Positions 26,319 through 35,572 of a stretch of DNA of 64,000 nt are shown here, piece by piece. Below the pieces are notes generated by a model, which did not search any database, was not told where the DNA came from, and saw nothing but the letters and a program-made list of their open reading frames with translations. Made by a program: the position numbers and the translations under genes. The DNA lies in the NCBI RefSeq assembly GCF_009856445.1, contig NZ_WMFA01000002.1, positions 496,001 through 560,000 on the forward strand. The letters are read 5' to 3'. How positions within the stretch are numbered: position 1 is the first letter of the stretch; each line of letters starts with the position of its first letter. This DNA is from Halobacillus litoralis (lineage in GTDB: Bacteria; Bacillota; Bacilli; Bacillales; Halobacillaceae).

Positions 26319-26526
26319 ATTCGTTTTTTAATCGCTCGAACAACTCATCATGCCAATCATACGCATGCTTGGACAATGTTTCCGGTCCCGCTTTTGTTGG
26401 TGATGACTCTACAACGATATTTTTGTGATGATCTGAAAGGTGCTCATAGGAGGCACGCATTTCTGTTGTGTATTCCATATACTTCTTTAAATGATATAAA
26501 AAATCTTCGACTTCACTTACAGCCAT
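26317..26526 (-). CDS. Small protein of unknown function, 69 aa
   Basis: Hydrophilic, probably helical protein starting MAVSEVEDFLYHLKKYMEYT and containing a His-rich middle (YEHLSDHHKNIV). The start is uncertain: GGAGAGGAGG precedes both this ATG and an in-frame ATG at 26535. It lies 63 bp downstream of ykyB in the same direction and probably shares its transcript. No family recognised. Confidence 0.65.
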   Translation of the reverse strand: MAVSEVEDFLYHLKKYMEYTTEMRASYEHLSDHHKNIVVESSPTKAGPETLSKHAYDWHDELFERLKNE

Positions 26527-26589
26527 TTTTATCATCCTCCTCTCCTTGTCCATTCCTTATTTTTCAAGAAATGAAACCTCGGAAAGGGT

Positions 26590-27060
26590 TTACGGGCGCC
26601 TTCGTCTGCGCTGGTTCCATGGACTGCCTGTCGGCTGGCCGAGCATACTTGGTTGAGAAGAAGTTTGGAGGGAATACGCAGGCTTTTTCGGCTGCTTCCA
26701 ATTCAAGTAATGATAAAGCGTTCGTTTGGCTCTCGACAGTGATAATTTGGGTTTCGGGTTCCGGTAGGACTGGTCGACTTTTCCTAAATGCTCCAAATCT
26801 TGAAAGTCTTTCTTTGTTGCAGGAACATGGAAATAGTAACCACCAACTTCAATGAGGAGGGTCGAGTGCTGCTGGCTGAATTTCGGATGGTCGGAGAAAT
26901 GGAGTCCGACCTTTTTGGCGCGGTTTTCATTTAGGAGTTTGTCAATTGTATGTTTCTTAATGTCATACAGATGCCTCGGTTCGGGCGCTGTTTTGGCATG
27001 TCGATTGACGATGAATAGGGATTCGGCTATTTCACGGTTGGATATTTGATTGTCTTTCAT
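26590..27060 (-). CDS. ykyB: YkyB family protein
   Basis: 156-residue protein matching B. subtilis YkyB: VNRHAKTAPEPRHLYDIKK, then KKVGLHFSDHPKFSQQHS, and YYFHVPATKKDF. Function unknown; basic C-terminus (NQRRRRRP). The ribosome binding site GGAAAGGAG lies upstream. Its position close to cheV, and before ykuE and fadH, repeats the B. subtilis order. Confidence 0.9.
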   Translation of the reverse strand: MKDNQISNREIAESLFIVNRHAKTAPEPRHLYDIKKHTIDKLLNENRAKKVGLHFSDHPKFSQQHSTLLIEVGGYYFHVPATKKDFQDLEHLGKVDQSYRNPKPKLSLSRAKRTLYHYLNWKQPKKPAYSLQTSSQPSMLGQPTGSPWNQRRRRRP

Positions 27061-27122
27061 CTATGATCTCCTTTCCATCCAAGTATAGCTCTCTTTTTGT
27101 TTATTTACAACATTTTACAATA

Positions 27123-27683
27123 TTAGGATTCGTTTTTATATCTTTTTAAATCTTCGACGATTTTTTCGACAGATTCGGCTTTTGTTCCACTGTAAGTCTC
27201 TGCGATGTTTCCATCAGGATCGACGAGGAAAAAGCTTGTTCCATGGGCGACCTGATTGGAATCTTCCATTTTTTTGACGGGTGAGTGGAATGATTTGATC
27301 GACCATTCTTTCACTTCCTTAAAGGAATAACCTGTAAGAAAGTCCCACTGCTCGTAATTCGGTTGATAGTTCTCGGCAAAAGAAAGCAGTTCATCCTGGG
27401 TGTCATTTTCAGGATCTACACTTACCGAGACGAGCTGAACGTCTAAATTCTCCTGTTCCAACTGAGCTTGGAGTCTGGACATATTTCCTGTCATCGGAGG
27501 ACAGACGGTTTCACAATTGGTGAAAATGAAATCCGCGACCCAGTATTCTCCGGCATAGGCTTGTGGTACGGATATCTCTTCCCCGTTTTGATTGACGGCT
27601 GATAATTCTCCGACGTCCTTTGACGCACAGGCCACCGTAATGGATAGAAGGAAAATGATGCTCATCCATAATCTTAGTTTCAT
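27123..27683 (-). CDS. SCO1/SenC family copper lipoprotein
   Basis: 186-residue thioredoxin-fold lipoprotein anchored by Cys19 (lipobox TVAC). The copper site is CETVC (Cys57, Cys61) plus His147 in VAHGTSFF. SCO proteins deliver copper to, or reduce, the CuA site of cytochrome oxidase outside the membrane. ATG 27683 has GGAGG upstream; a longer frame to 27788 lacks support and would bury the signal peptide. Its own promoter is likely in the 101-bp gap after ykuE. Confidence 0.92.
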   Translation of the reverse strand: MKLRLWMSIIFLLSITVACASKDVGELSAVNQNGEEISVPQAYAGEYWVADFIFTNCETVCPPMTGNMSRLQAQLEQENLDVQLVSVSVDPENDTQDELLSFAENYQPNYEQWDFLTGYSFKEVKEWSIKSFHSPVKKMEDSNQVAHGTSFFLVDPDGNIAETYSGTKAESVEKIVEDLKRYKNES

Positions 27684-27784
27684 AAGAGCCTCCAACTTTC
27701 TAAATGTCTTTAGTTTATCACTCCAAAGGAAAAAGGACAGACATGTTTTCCATCTGTCACAGAAATGTAAGAGTTCTACTGGTT

Positions 27785-28642
27785 TCATTGCGTTGATATT
27801 AAATGAAACACTGAAAATTCAGGGCGGCACATGAATCGGTAAGGAAGTCTTGTCGTGCCGATGCCCCGGCTTACATATAGGTTAAAATCGTTCACTAATG
27901 GATAGTGACCTTCAACGAAATGTTCAGCAAAAGGGGGTGTGACCAGATAGCCTATAAAAGGGACTTGTACCTGCCCACCGTGACTGTGACCCGACAATTG
28001 GACATCTACAGGATAGTGTTGGTATTCAAGCGCCACATCCGGCTCATGGACCATTAATAAGGTGAAAGAATCATTAGGAACATTTTCAAGTGTTCGTTCT
28101 AAGTCAGGCTGACCGAGCATGACGTCGTCGACACCGGCAAGCGTGAAGGAGGCGGATCCGTTTTTAATGAGGGTATGTTCGTTTTGTAAAAGTTGAAAAC
28201 CGCTCTGTTCCATAACCTCACGAATTTTTTCTGTTCCATAGCCGCCATGATCATGATTTCCATAGATCCAATACTTTCCGTGCTTCGCTTCCAGTTTCTT
28301 CAGTATTTGAATCAGGCGTGGTGGAAAAGAGTAGGTGTGTGGTTCGTCTACAAGATCTCCTGTAAATAAAATGAGGTCCGCTTGCTCTTTATTAATTTTT
28401 TCAACAAGGCGCTCTAAATCATCCAATTCATAATGAAAGCCGACATGCGTGTCCGAAAACTGGAGGACTTTGAAATTATGAAAATGACGGGGGATTTTCC
28501 CGTGCTCGATTTCGTGCCTGCGGATGGCGAGCATATTCGGTTCCATGTAACGGGCATACGTATAGCCGAACGCATTGAGGCCGATCAAAGCTGCAGCACC
28601 TGCTAATGTACGTTTGATGAAGGTTCTTCTCGTTATTTTCAT
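27785..28642 (-). CDS. ykuE: Tat-exported metallophosphoesterase YkuE
   Basis: 285-residue calcineurin-like phosphoesterase. The N-terminus MKITRRTFIKRTLAGAAAL is a twin-arginine signal (RRTFIK), as in B. subtilis YkuE, a known Tat substrate. Metal-binding motifs are in order: FSDTHVG, TGDLVDE, YGNHDHGG, VHEPD and SGHSHGGQ. The substrate is not known. ATG 28642 with GAGGAG upstream. Divergent from fadH, as expected from synteny. Confidence 0.94.
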   Translation of the reverse strand: MKITRRTFIKRTLAGAAALIGLNAFGYTYARYMEPNMLAIRRHEIEHGKIPRHFHNFKVLQFSDTHVGFHYELDDLERLVEKINKEQADLILFTGDLVDEPHTYSFPPRLIQILKKLEAKHGKYWIYGNHDHGGYGTEKIREVMEQSGFQLLQNEHTLIKNGSASFTLAGVDDVMLGQPDLERTLENVPNDSFTLLMVHEPDVALEYQHYPVDVQLSGHSHGGQVQVPFIGYLVTPPFAEHFVEGHYPLVNDFNLYVSRGIGTTRLPYRFMCRPEFSVFHLISTQ

Positions 28643-28790
28643 GACGTCTCTCCTCTGAATTCTTCCGCCATTATAACATGCGTGACGGAAAGATAACGTC
28701 GAATTTTTATACTTTCTTTTGAAAATGAACAGGTATTCAGTTTGTTCTTGTTGAATTACATAAGTAGTCAAGAAGAGGAGGTTTGTACAT

Positions 28791-29558
28791 ATGGAAAATC
28801 AAGTCGTTATCGTTACCGGTGGTTCCAGTGGAATGGGACTGCATATGGCAGAAAGGTTTGTACAGGAAGGGGCGAAGGTCGCGATTACCGGTCGGAATGT
28901 GGAAAGGCTGGAAGAAGCGAAGAAGCAGATCGCCGCTGGAAAGGAAGATCATGTCCTAACCGTTCAGATGGACGTCCGTGAAGTCGAAGATACCGAGCGG
29001 ATGGTCAAAGAAACCGTGGAGGCTTTCGGGAGGATCGATCATCTCGTCAATAACGCTGCGGGCAATTTCATTGCACCCGCAGAAGAGTTGTCTCCGAACG
29101 GATGGAATTCCGTCATCAACATTGTTTTGAATGGCACCTTTTACTGCAGTCAGGCCGTTGGAAAGTATTGGATTGAAAATGAAATCAAAGGATCGATTCT
29201 GAATATCGTAGCCACTTACGCCTGGAATGCCGGAGCTGGTGTCATCCATTCCGCTTCTGCTAAGTCTGGCGTGCTTACAATGACACGTACACTCGCAGTG
29301 GAATGGGGAACAAAATACGGCATCCGTGCGAATGCCATCGCTCCCGGACCAATCGAACGGACGGGTGGAGCAGAGAAACTGTTTCAATCGGAAAAAGCGG
29401 CGCAGCGTACGCTTGCTTCCGTACCTCTCGGCCGTTTAGGAAAGCCGGAGGAAATCGCAGGACTTGCGAAATTCATTCTTTCTGAAGAAGGATCTTATAT
29501 GAACGGTGAAGTCGTCACCCTTGATGGAGGACAATGGCTGAACAAATTTCCTTTTTAA
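28791..29558 (+). CDS. fadH: 2,4-dienoyl-CoA reductase FadH (YkuF-like SDR)
   Basis: 255-residue short-chain dehydrogenase. NADPH site TGGSSGMG (10-17), NNAAGN, and an active region VIHSASAKSGV in which the usual Tyr is absent, as in dienoyl-CoA reductases. It reduces 2,4-dienoyl-CoA during breakdown of unsaturated fatty acids. Length and neighbours agree with B. subtilis YkuF/FadH. AGAGGAGG lies upstream of the ATG. Confidence 0.92.
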   Translation: MENQVVIVTGGSSGMGLHMAERFVQEGAKVAITGRNVERLEEAKKQIAAGKEDHVLTVQMDVREVEDTERMVKETVEAFGRIDHLVNNAAGNFIAPAEELSPNGWNSVINIVLNGTFYCSQAVGKYWIENEIKGSILNIVATYAWNAGAGVIHSASAKSGVLTMTRTLAVEWGTKYGIRANAIAPGPIERTGGAEKLFQSEKAAQRTLASVPLGRLGKPEEIAGLAKFILSEEGSYMNGEVVTLDGGQWLNKFPF

Positions 29559-29575
29559 AAAAGGGGAGAGCGCGC

Positions 29576-29770
29576 ATGGAAAAGAAATGTTTCTTTTGTA
29601 AAAAGACGTACAAATTAGACCGCTCTGATCCACAATATATGAAAATTAGTAAAAACCCTCAAGCGTCCTATGTGTGCAAGTCTTGTAATCAATCGATGCA
29701 GAAAGACGCGCAGACAAGCACCGGACTCCATCCGGATATGATCGATTCACACGATAAGTTTTTGAGATAG
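29576..29770 (+). CDS. YlaI-like zinc-ribbon protein
   Basis: 64-residue protein with two CxxC knuckles (CFFC at 5-8 and CKSC near 34-37) that should bind one zinc, resembling the YlaI/DUF2197 family. Function unknown. ATG 29576 has GGGGAGAG upstream, 17 bp after fadH, so it is probably co-transcribed with it. Confidence 0.75.
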   Translation: MEKKCFFCKKTYKLDRSDPQYMKISKNPQASYVCKSCNQSMQKDAQTSTGLHPDMIDSHDKFLR

Positions 29771-29792
29771 ACCGATCTGGTCTTTTGAAATG

Positions 29793-29830
29793 GGTTCCTG
29801 CCACAGTCTTGCATAGGCAGGAACCTTTTT
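29793..29830 (+). terminator. Terminator after fadH unit
   Basis: GGTTCCTGCC/GGCAGGAACC stem and TTTTT tail. Confidence 0.88.
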
Positions 29831-29846
29831 ATGTGGAAATATACTT

Positions 29847-31307
29847 TCATCTTTTGTTTACTTCATTCGCAGCCCGAATGGCAGATTCGATGGCACCTTC
29901 CACCCATCCATGGAACGTGGAAGTATGTTCACCTGCGAAATGGATTCGTCCTTCTGGTGTATAAAGGCGGTCGGCAAAGTCAGTCGCCTGGTTTGGTGCA
30001 AACAAGGTGAAACATCCGGCTGAGAATTCATTTTGGCTCCAACTGTACGAAGCCCCTCTCGTGAACTCCTCGTACACTATTTTTCCGAAAACTTTTGATA
30101 ACCCATAGAGAGCCTCATTAATCCTTTCTCTCTCAGGCAAACTGTTCCATAAATTTGCATTGGCACCCCAACTATAGCTTCCAAGCATCACCTGACGGCC
30201 TGGGCTGGGCGAGTAGGTGTACCTTAAAGGAATATCAGTTAAGACATTCGCAATCTTCAACTCTTCCCAAAACCTTGTTTTGAATTCAAGTCCGATTTTT
30301 ACTGATGAAACGTAGGACAACTCCTTGATTGCTTTCCACTTCTCAAAAGAAATGGAGTCGTATGGAATGATATCGATGAACTGCATGACGGAATAAGGGA
30401 CGGTGACGATCACATAATCTCCTTTGTAATTTTCATATTCATACGTGTTCCGGTTGATAGCGACAACTCTGATTCCATCGTTTTCCTGAAAGATTTGCTG
30501 CACTTTCCTTTTGTATAGGATATTGGGACTTAAATCAGGGAGGAACGCTTCAGGAAGCAAATCATTTCCTCCTGTAATTTCATAGAATTTCAGATCTGGA
30601 TTAAACACGGTCCGGACAATATCCAACAAGATATCGACGAAGGACAGTTCAGGAAAACCTTCAATTCCCAACAAGACTTTGACCTTTCTTATCGCTCCTT
30701 CAGATAAGGAAACCCCTAAGGGATTAAAGCGGAGAAATCCTTCAAATGAATACCGGTCAAACTTTCTTCTTAAGCGTTCTTTTTCTGCGGGGGAGGCGCT
30801 CTCATATAAATCGAGGTAAGGCTGAACAGCGAGCGAAAGCAATTCTTTCGCTGTTTTTCCTTGCTCTTCAGGCGCCAATGGAAATTTAAGAACATTGGGG
30901 TTTTGGGTGTATGTCGTACTTGTGCTCTGGACACCATTGACGAAATAGAGGTCATTCTCGTTATTGAATGCATTGATGGGTAAATCGAACTTGCGAATGT
31001 AAGCGAAGATCAGCTCATGGATGTTCGGAAATCGCATAGCGCCGACATCCAGGTACTGCCCTTCTGAAAAAGGTTTCCTTAACGTGTAGATTCTTCCACC
31101 GACCCGATCACTGCCTTCAATGATCTTTACCGTATGGCCCGCTTGTTTCAGTAGGGAAGCACAAACCAATCCGGCCATGCCGGCACCGACAATGACCACT
31201 TTTTTGGGCGGCCCATTCAAAACAGGCAATCCATCCTGAATAATAGAAAGCATGTCTTTCGGATAACTTAATTCTCCGTAACTGTGAAGATCTACGCGTT
31301 TGCTCAT
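29847..31307 (-). CDS. Flavin monoamine / L-amino-acid oxidase family protein
   Basis: 486-residue FAD amine oxidase. The dinucleotide motif VVIVGAGMAGLVCASLLKQAG is near residue 37, followed by RVGGRIYTLR; the C-terminal FAD contact is HFAGEHTSTFHGWVEGAIES. Most similar in layout to YobN-type L-amino-acid oxidases; the substrate is unproven. There is no signal peptide. ATG 31307 has GGGGGAGG upstream and is preferred over the upstream ATG at 31361. It stands alone. Confidence 0.88.
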   Translation of the reverse strand: MSKRVDLHSYGELSYPKDMLSIIQDGLPVLNGPPKKVVIVGAGMAGLVCASLLKQAGHTVKIIEGSDRVGGRIYTLRKPFSEGQYLDVGAMRFPNIHELIFAYIRKFDLPINAFNNENDLYFVNGVQSTSTTYTQNPNVLKFPLAPEEQGKTAKELLSLAVQPYLDLYESASPAEKERLRRKFDRYSFEGFLRFNPLGVSLSEGAIRKVKVLLGIEGFPELSFVDILLDIVRTVFNPDLKFYEITGGNDLLPEAFLPDLSPNILYKRKVQQIFQENDGIRVVAINRNTYEYENYKGDYVIVTVPYSVMQFIDIIPYDSISFEKWKAIKELSYVSSVKIGLEFKTRFWEELKIANVLTDIPLRYTYSPSPGRQVMLGSYSWGANANLWNSLPERERINEALYGLSKVFGKIVYEEFTRGASYSWSQNEFSAGCFTLFAPNQATDFADRLYTPEGRIHFAGEHTSTFHGWVEGAIESAIRAANEVNKR

Positions 31308-31715
31308 TCCAACCTCCCCCTCATCGTATATCTTACGATGGTGGGAGTAAGGAAATGCCAAATTGTGATATGTCCTATCATCTTGGGTGTGGAGTTGGAA
31401 GCGTAGGTGAAATGCGACTATTTCTGATTAGGATGTGAAAGGAATAAGGGGCGATTCACTACTTGTTTTGAAAATATCACAAATGTTAACGAGGAAAATT
31501 CCCTTTGAAAAAACACGCTTTTAAGCTGACTTTAAGAAGAGAGGGTATTGTTACATAGAAAGTTTACGTGGGGTTTTACCGGAAGCAGCAAATAAAAACT
31601 TAAGAGAGGCGTATTTGTTCAGTAAAGTTTATAAATGAGCGGTTAAAGGGTGTAGGTTCTTTTAATGGATAAGAACGGGTGAAGAAATGTCCTTCATCCG
31701 TTCTTATTTTTTCTT
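31308..31715. other. 408-bp gap without a supported gene
   Basis: AT-rich and without a coding frame that has a ribosome binding site. It should contain the minus-strand promoter for the amine oxidase. Near its right end is a strong hairpin (listed separately). Confidence 0.5.
31671..31713. terminator. Hairpin downstream of DUF4396 gene
   Basis: AAGAACGGGTGAAG/CTTCATCCGTTCTT forms a 14-bp stem. The T-run lies on the plus-strand side (ATTTTTTCTTTT), yet no plus-strand gene ends here; for the minus-strand gene the tail is poor. It may be the relic of a lost plus-strand gene. Confidence 0.55.
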
Positions 31716-32372
31716 TTACATTTCTTCTTTAATTCCTTTTCTCACCAATAGCCAGTTTGCCGGATAACTAGTAAGGAAACCAAGGATCATGGCAATCTGC
31801 ATCATGAACCAATAGGTAGCTTCATTAGGCTTGGGCGGCTCCTGGAAAAGGACGAAGTGGACGATAGCCATCCACCCGAACATCCCCACTTCAAAAGCAA
31901 TCAATGATAACGAGTCGGCTTTGATGGCAGCCCAGACGGCTCCTTTTTTTCCGAGATCTTTATTCATCGGATAGATCGCATAAAACTGAAAAAGGATGCC
32001 GAATAAGTAAGCCAGGATAAATTCAACGGTGTAGTGAGCGAACAGGGTGGACCCCGCAATCATCATGCCCGTCAAAGCGACGATCGGTACACCGACCGCA
32101 TCCCCGAGCGTGCAGCCTGCTGAACAGTGGCTCGTGGAGACGAACACTTTGGCGGGTCTGCCGCGGTGGTCCTCTTTATCATTATCCTTACTTTTCAAGC
32201 GTCCCCACTTAAAGTAAGTCCATAAGGCTAATGGGCCCATGAACCATCCATTAATTGGCCAGACAACATTCATGATCTTCATCATTTGCGGGTGTCGCAG
32301 GACATCGATGGTAATAATAAGAGAACATAAAAGTCCAATCGCAAGAGCGATTACAGAAATCGTAGACAACAT
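31716..32372 (-). CDS. DUF4396 membrane protein
   Basis: 218-residue membrane protein with about six hydrophobic segments. A cytoplasmic or interhelical loop carries STSHCSAGCTLGD, whose His and two Cys could bind a metal. DUF4396 has no assigned function. It is divergent from csoR-copA-copZ and shares the intergenic region, so a copper-linked role is an attractive inference. ATG 32372 has GAGG upstream; the GTG at 32381 lies in the ribosome binding site. Confidence 0.82.
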   Translation of the reverse strand: MLSTISVIALAIGLLCSLIITIDVLRHPQMMKIMNVVWPINGWFMGPLALWTYFKWGRLKSKDNDKEDHRGRPAKVFVSTSHCSAGCTLGDAVGVPIVALTGMMIAGSTLFAHYTVEFILAYLFGILFQFYAIYPMNKDLGKKGAVWAAIKADSLSLIAFEVGMFGWMAIVHFVLFQEPPKPNEATYWFMMQIAMILGFLTSYPANWLLVRKGIKEEM

Positions 32373-32470
32373 TCCAATCACCTCTGTACTTTTTTACGTT
32401 TAAATATCTATACCCTCAGGTAGTAAATAAATAAACGCGAAAAATATTTAGGATTGATAAGCTTAATTTG

Positions 32471-32501
32471 TTGACTACTATACCTATACCCGGTATATAA
32501 T
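32471..32501 (+). promoter_or_regulatory. csoR-copA promoter with CsoR-type operator
   Basis: TTGACT (32471-32476), 17-bp spacer, TATATA (32494-32499); TATAAT at 32496 is an alternative -10. Between them ATACC-N7-GGTAT (32480-32496) is an inverted repeat of the CsoR operator type. Repressor binding here would block polymerase until Cu(I) is present. Confidence 0.75.
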
Positions 32502-32524
32502 ATTGACAAAAGGAGGCGGTGGAT

Positions 32525-32842
32525 ATGTCAGAGAGTATTCTCCCCGAGGACAGCGGTAAACAGCCGGCAAAGCCGAGAACAGAAGATGAAAAGGTAGCCG
32601 TGTTGAATCGTTTGAAACGAATCGAAGGCCAGGTTCGCGGCATTCAGAAAATGGTGGAAGATGATCGTTACTGTGTAGACATTCTGGTACAGATATCAGC
32701 GATTAATAACGCTTTGAATAAAGTCGGATACAACTTGCTGGAGCGTCATACCCATCATTGCGTCAAAGATGCCATTCAAAAAGGCAATGGCGATGAAGCG
32801 ATTGATGAATTGATGAAAGTCGTCCAACAGTTTTCAAAATAA
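32525..32842 (+). CDS. csoR: Copper-sensing repressor CsoR
   Basis: 105-residue helical repressor. The Cu(I) ligands Cys50, His75 and Cys79 have the same spacing (25 and 4) as Cys45/His70/Cys74 of B. subtilis CsoR, which separates it from FrmR or nickel types. The core NRLKRIEGQVRGIQKMVEDD is standard. ATG 32525 has AGGAGG 8 bp upstream; the GTG at 32519 is too close. It releases its operator when copper rises. Confidence 0.94.
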   Translation: MSESILPEDSGKQPAKPRTEDEKVAVLNRLKRIEGQVRGIQKMVEDDRYCVDILVQISAINNALNKVGYNLLERHTHHCVKDAIQKGNGDEAIDELMKVVQQFSK

Positions 32843-32854
32843 GGGGGTGTAAAG

Positions 32855-35257
32855 ATGGCTGATCAGAAGCAGATGAATATAGGAGTCACTGGAATGACCT
32901 GTTCTGCCTGCTCCACCCGAATTGAAAAAGTCCTCAACAAAATGGATGGAGTGGAGGCCAACGTCAACCTTGCGATGGAAAAGGCGAATGTACACTATGA
33001 TGATTCAAAAGTACAGCCGGAGGATATCGAAGCCAAGATCGAAAAACTTGGCTATGGCGTTCAGAAAGAACGTGTAGAGCTGGATATTCAAGGGATGACC
33101 TGTTCTGCCTGTTCTACAAGGATCCAGAAAGTATTGTCCAAAACGAGTGGGGTAAGTGAAGCGAACATTAACTTAGCGACAGAAGCGGGGGTTATTGAAT
33201 ACAATCCCAACACCCTGACCGTCGATGACATTATTGGGAAAGTGGAGAAGCTCGGCTACCATGCGGTGACGAAGCAGAACCGGGAAGAGCAAAAAGAGCA
33301 GAAGGAAGAGGAAATCCAAGCGAAAAAACGGAAGCTTTGGATATCAGCCCTGTTATCATTCCCTCTCCTTTACACGATGGTCGGTCACCTCCCATGGGAT
33401 ATTGGTCTTCCTGTGCCCATGTGGCTGATGAATCCTTGGTTCCAATTCCTGCTTGCCACACCTGTCCAATTTTATATCGGCGGCCAGTTTTATAAAGGAG
33501 CTTACCGGGCGCTTTCTAATAAAAGCGCCAACATGGATGTCCTTGTTGCGCTTGGAACTTCGGCCGCCTATTTTTACAGTTTGGTTGAAGCGATCCGCTG
33601 GCAGTTGAATCCATCAATCACGCCTGAACTTTATTTTGAAACGAGTGCCGTCCTGATCACCCTCATCCTCGTAGGGAAACTTTTTGAAGCACTCGCTAAA
33701 GGCCGGACGACAGCTGCCCTGACGAAATTGTTAAATCTTCAGGCGAAAGAAGCGACTGTCATTCGCGAAGGAAAAGAAGAAAAAGTTCCTGTTGATGAGG
33801 TACAGGTCGGCGATGACATCCTCGTCAAACCAGGGGAGAAAATCCCTGTCGACGGTACGGTTGTCAACGGCATTACCTCTGTTGATGAATCGATGATCAC
33901 AGGAGAATCGATCCCTGTCGATAAACAAGAAGGCGAACCTGTCATTGGCTCAACGATCAACAAAAATGGAACTATTACAATGAAAGCGGAAAAGGTAGGA
34001 AAAGATACGGCTCTATCCGGCATCGTTAAAATTGTAGAAGAGGCGCAAGGATCGAAAGCGCCGATTCAAAGAACTGCCGATCAGATATCCGGCATTTTCG
34101 TCCCGATTGTCGTCGGTATTGCATTCTTGACATTCCTTGTGTGGTTCTTGATCGTCTCTCCAGGAGAGTGGCCACCTGCCTTGGAAGCTGCCATTGCCGT
34201 GCTGGTCATTGCCTGCCCATGTGCGCTTGGTCTGGCTACACCGACTTCAATCATGGTCGGTACAGGCAAAGGAGCTGAACAGGGGATTTTGTTCAAGGGT
34301 GGGGAATATCTCGAAGGCACCCACCGCTTGACGACGATTTTGTTAGACAAAACAGGTACTGTCACCAAAGGGAAGCCGGAAGTGACCGACTTTGTAGCCT
34401 TTGAAGAGAAGGAAAAGTTACTGCCTCTCGTCGTGGCTGCAGAAAAATCTTCTGAGCACCCATTGGCAGAAGCCATTGTCCAATACGGAGAAGAGCAGGG
34501 TGTGACTAAGCCAGCCGCCGTGGAGTTTGAAGCGATTCCAGGCCATGGAATTAAAGCCGTCGTGGATGACGACCGGGTCTATATTGGAACAAGAAAATTA
34601 ATGCAGCGTGAAAACATCGATTATGGTATGTATGAAGAGCCCTTGGTTACACTGGAACAACAAGGGAAAACCGCAATGTTCATCGCTGTTGAAGGTGAAT
34701 TGAAAGGCTACATTGCTGTCGCAGATACAGTCAAGGAAACCTCCAGACAAGCGATTGCCGATTTGAAAAATATTGGTCTGAGCGTTTATATGGTCACAGG
34801 AGACAATAAACGTACGGCCGATGCGATTGCTAAAGAAGTCGGAATTGATGGAGTCTTTGCGGAGGTTCTTCCTGAGCAGAAGGCTGAAAAAGTGAAAGAA
34901 CTGCAGAAACAGGGAGAAAAGGTGGCCATGGTTGGAGACGGAATCAATGATGCTCCTTCTCTTGCTACGGCTGATATCGGCATCGCCATCGGGACTGGGT
35001 CGGATGTTGCGATTGAAACAGCAGATATTACCCTTGTCGGTGGAGACCTTGCTCATTTGAGTCAGGCCATTCGATTGAGCAGAAAGACGATGCGCAACAT
35101 CCGTCAAAATCTTTTCTGGGCGCTTGCCTATAACTCTGCAGGTATTCCAGTCGCTGCCATCGGGCTTCTCGCTCCATGGGTAGCCGGGGCAGCTATGGCC
35201 TTCAGTTCTGTAAGTGTCGTGACGAACTCATTAAGATTGAAGCGGGCTAAAATATAG
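32855..35257 (+). CDS. copA: Copper-exporting P-type ATPase CopA
   Basis: 800-residue P1B-ATPase with two N-terminal heavy-metal domains, each with MTCSACSTR (Cys16/19 and Cys83/86). Transport site CPC at 454-456, phosphorylated Asp498 in DKTGT, TGES in the actuator domain, the P1B His-Pro in SSEHPL, and [11 protein letters not shown] in the hinge. It pumps Cu(I) out of the cytoplasm. GGGGGTG is upstream of ATG, 12 bp after csoR. The chaperone CopZ follows. Confidence 0.96.
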   Translation: MADQKQMNIGVTGMTCSACSTRIEKVLNKMDGVEANVNLAMEKANVHYDDSKVQPEDIEAKIEKLGYGVQKERVELDIQGMTCSACSTRIQKVLSKTSGVSEANINLATEAGVIEYNPNTLTVDDIIGKVEKLGYHAVTKQNREEQKEQKEEEIQAKKRKLWISALLSFPLLYTMVGHLPWDIGLPVPMWLMNPWFQFLLATPVQFYIGGQFYKGAYRALSNKSANMDVLVALGTSAAYFYSLVEAIRWQLNPSITPELYFETSAVLITLILVGKLFEALAKGRTTAALTKLLNLQAKEATVIREGKEEKVPVDEVQVGDDILVKPGEKIPVDGTVVNGITSVDESMITGESIPVDKQEGEPVIGSTINKNGTITMKAEKVGKDTALSGIVKIVEEAQGSKAPIQRTADQISGIFVPIVVGIAFLTFLVWFLIVSPGEWPPALEAAIAVLVIACPCALGLATPTSIMVGTGKGAEQGILFKGGEYLEGTHRLTTILLDKTGTVTKGKPEVTDFVAFEEKEKLLPLVVAAEKSSEHPLAEAIVQYGEEQGVTKPAAVEFEAIPGHGIKAVVDDDRVYIGTRKLMQRENIDYGMYEEPLVTLEQQGKTAMFIAVEGELKGYIAVADTVKETSRQAIADLKNIGLSVYMVTGDNKRTADAIAKEVGIDGVFAEVLPEQKAEKVKELQKQGEKVAMVGDGINDAPSLATADIGIAIGTGSDVAIETADITLVGGDLAHLSQAIRLSRKTMRNIRQNLFWALAYNSAGIPVAAIGLLAPWVAGAAMAFSSVSVVTNSLRLKRAKI

Positions 35258-35311
35258 GCTTTATTGCAATTTAAAGCAGGAAATCCTACAAAAAATGAAA
35301 GGGTGTTGAAA

Positions 35312-35512
35312 ATGGAAACAACTTTGAAAGTAGAAGGAATGACATGTGGACACTGCAAGAGTGCCGTTGAAGGAGCGTTGAAAGAAGTGGATGGCGTAAG
35401 TGATGTTGACGTCGATCTTGACACGGGAGATGTAAAAGTATCTCATTCAGAAACCGCTAATAAAGTGGAAATGAGAGAAGCCATCGAAGAACAGGGTTAT
35501 GACGTGGTATAG
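35312..35512 (+). CDS. copZ: Copper chaperone CopZ
   Basis: 66-residue heavy-metal-associated protein with MTCGHCKSAVEG (Cys13? region; the two Cys of MTCGHC bind Cu(I)). It hands copper to the CopA N-terminal domains and to CsoR. ATG 35312 with AAAGGG upstream is preferred; an upstream in-frame start at 35264 would add an unrelated tail. A terminator follows. Confidence 0.93.
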   Translation: METTLKVEGMTCGHCKSAVEGALKEVDGVSDVDVDLDTGDVKVSHSETANKVEMREAIEEQGYDVV

Positions 35513-35520
35513 CACATAGA

Positions 35521-35554
35521 ACCCCCAGGTATAAAGCTGCCTGGGGGTATTTTT
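35521..35554 (+). terminator. Terminator of csoR-copAZ
   Basis: ACCCCCAGG/CCTGGGGGT stem, 10-base loop, ATTTTT tail. Confidence 0.9.
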
Positions 35555-35572
35555 AAAAAGAGGTGAGCGGAC

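Noticed and set aside
28726-28739. FadR-type operator upstream of fadH (TGAA-N6-TTCA)
   Set aside because: Only the outer four bases of each arm match; the full FadR motif is not present.
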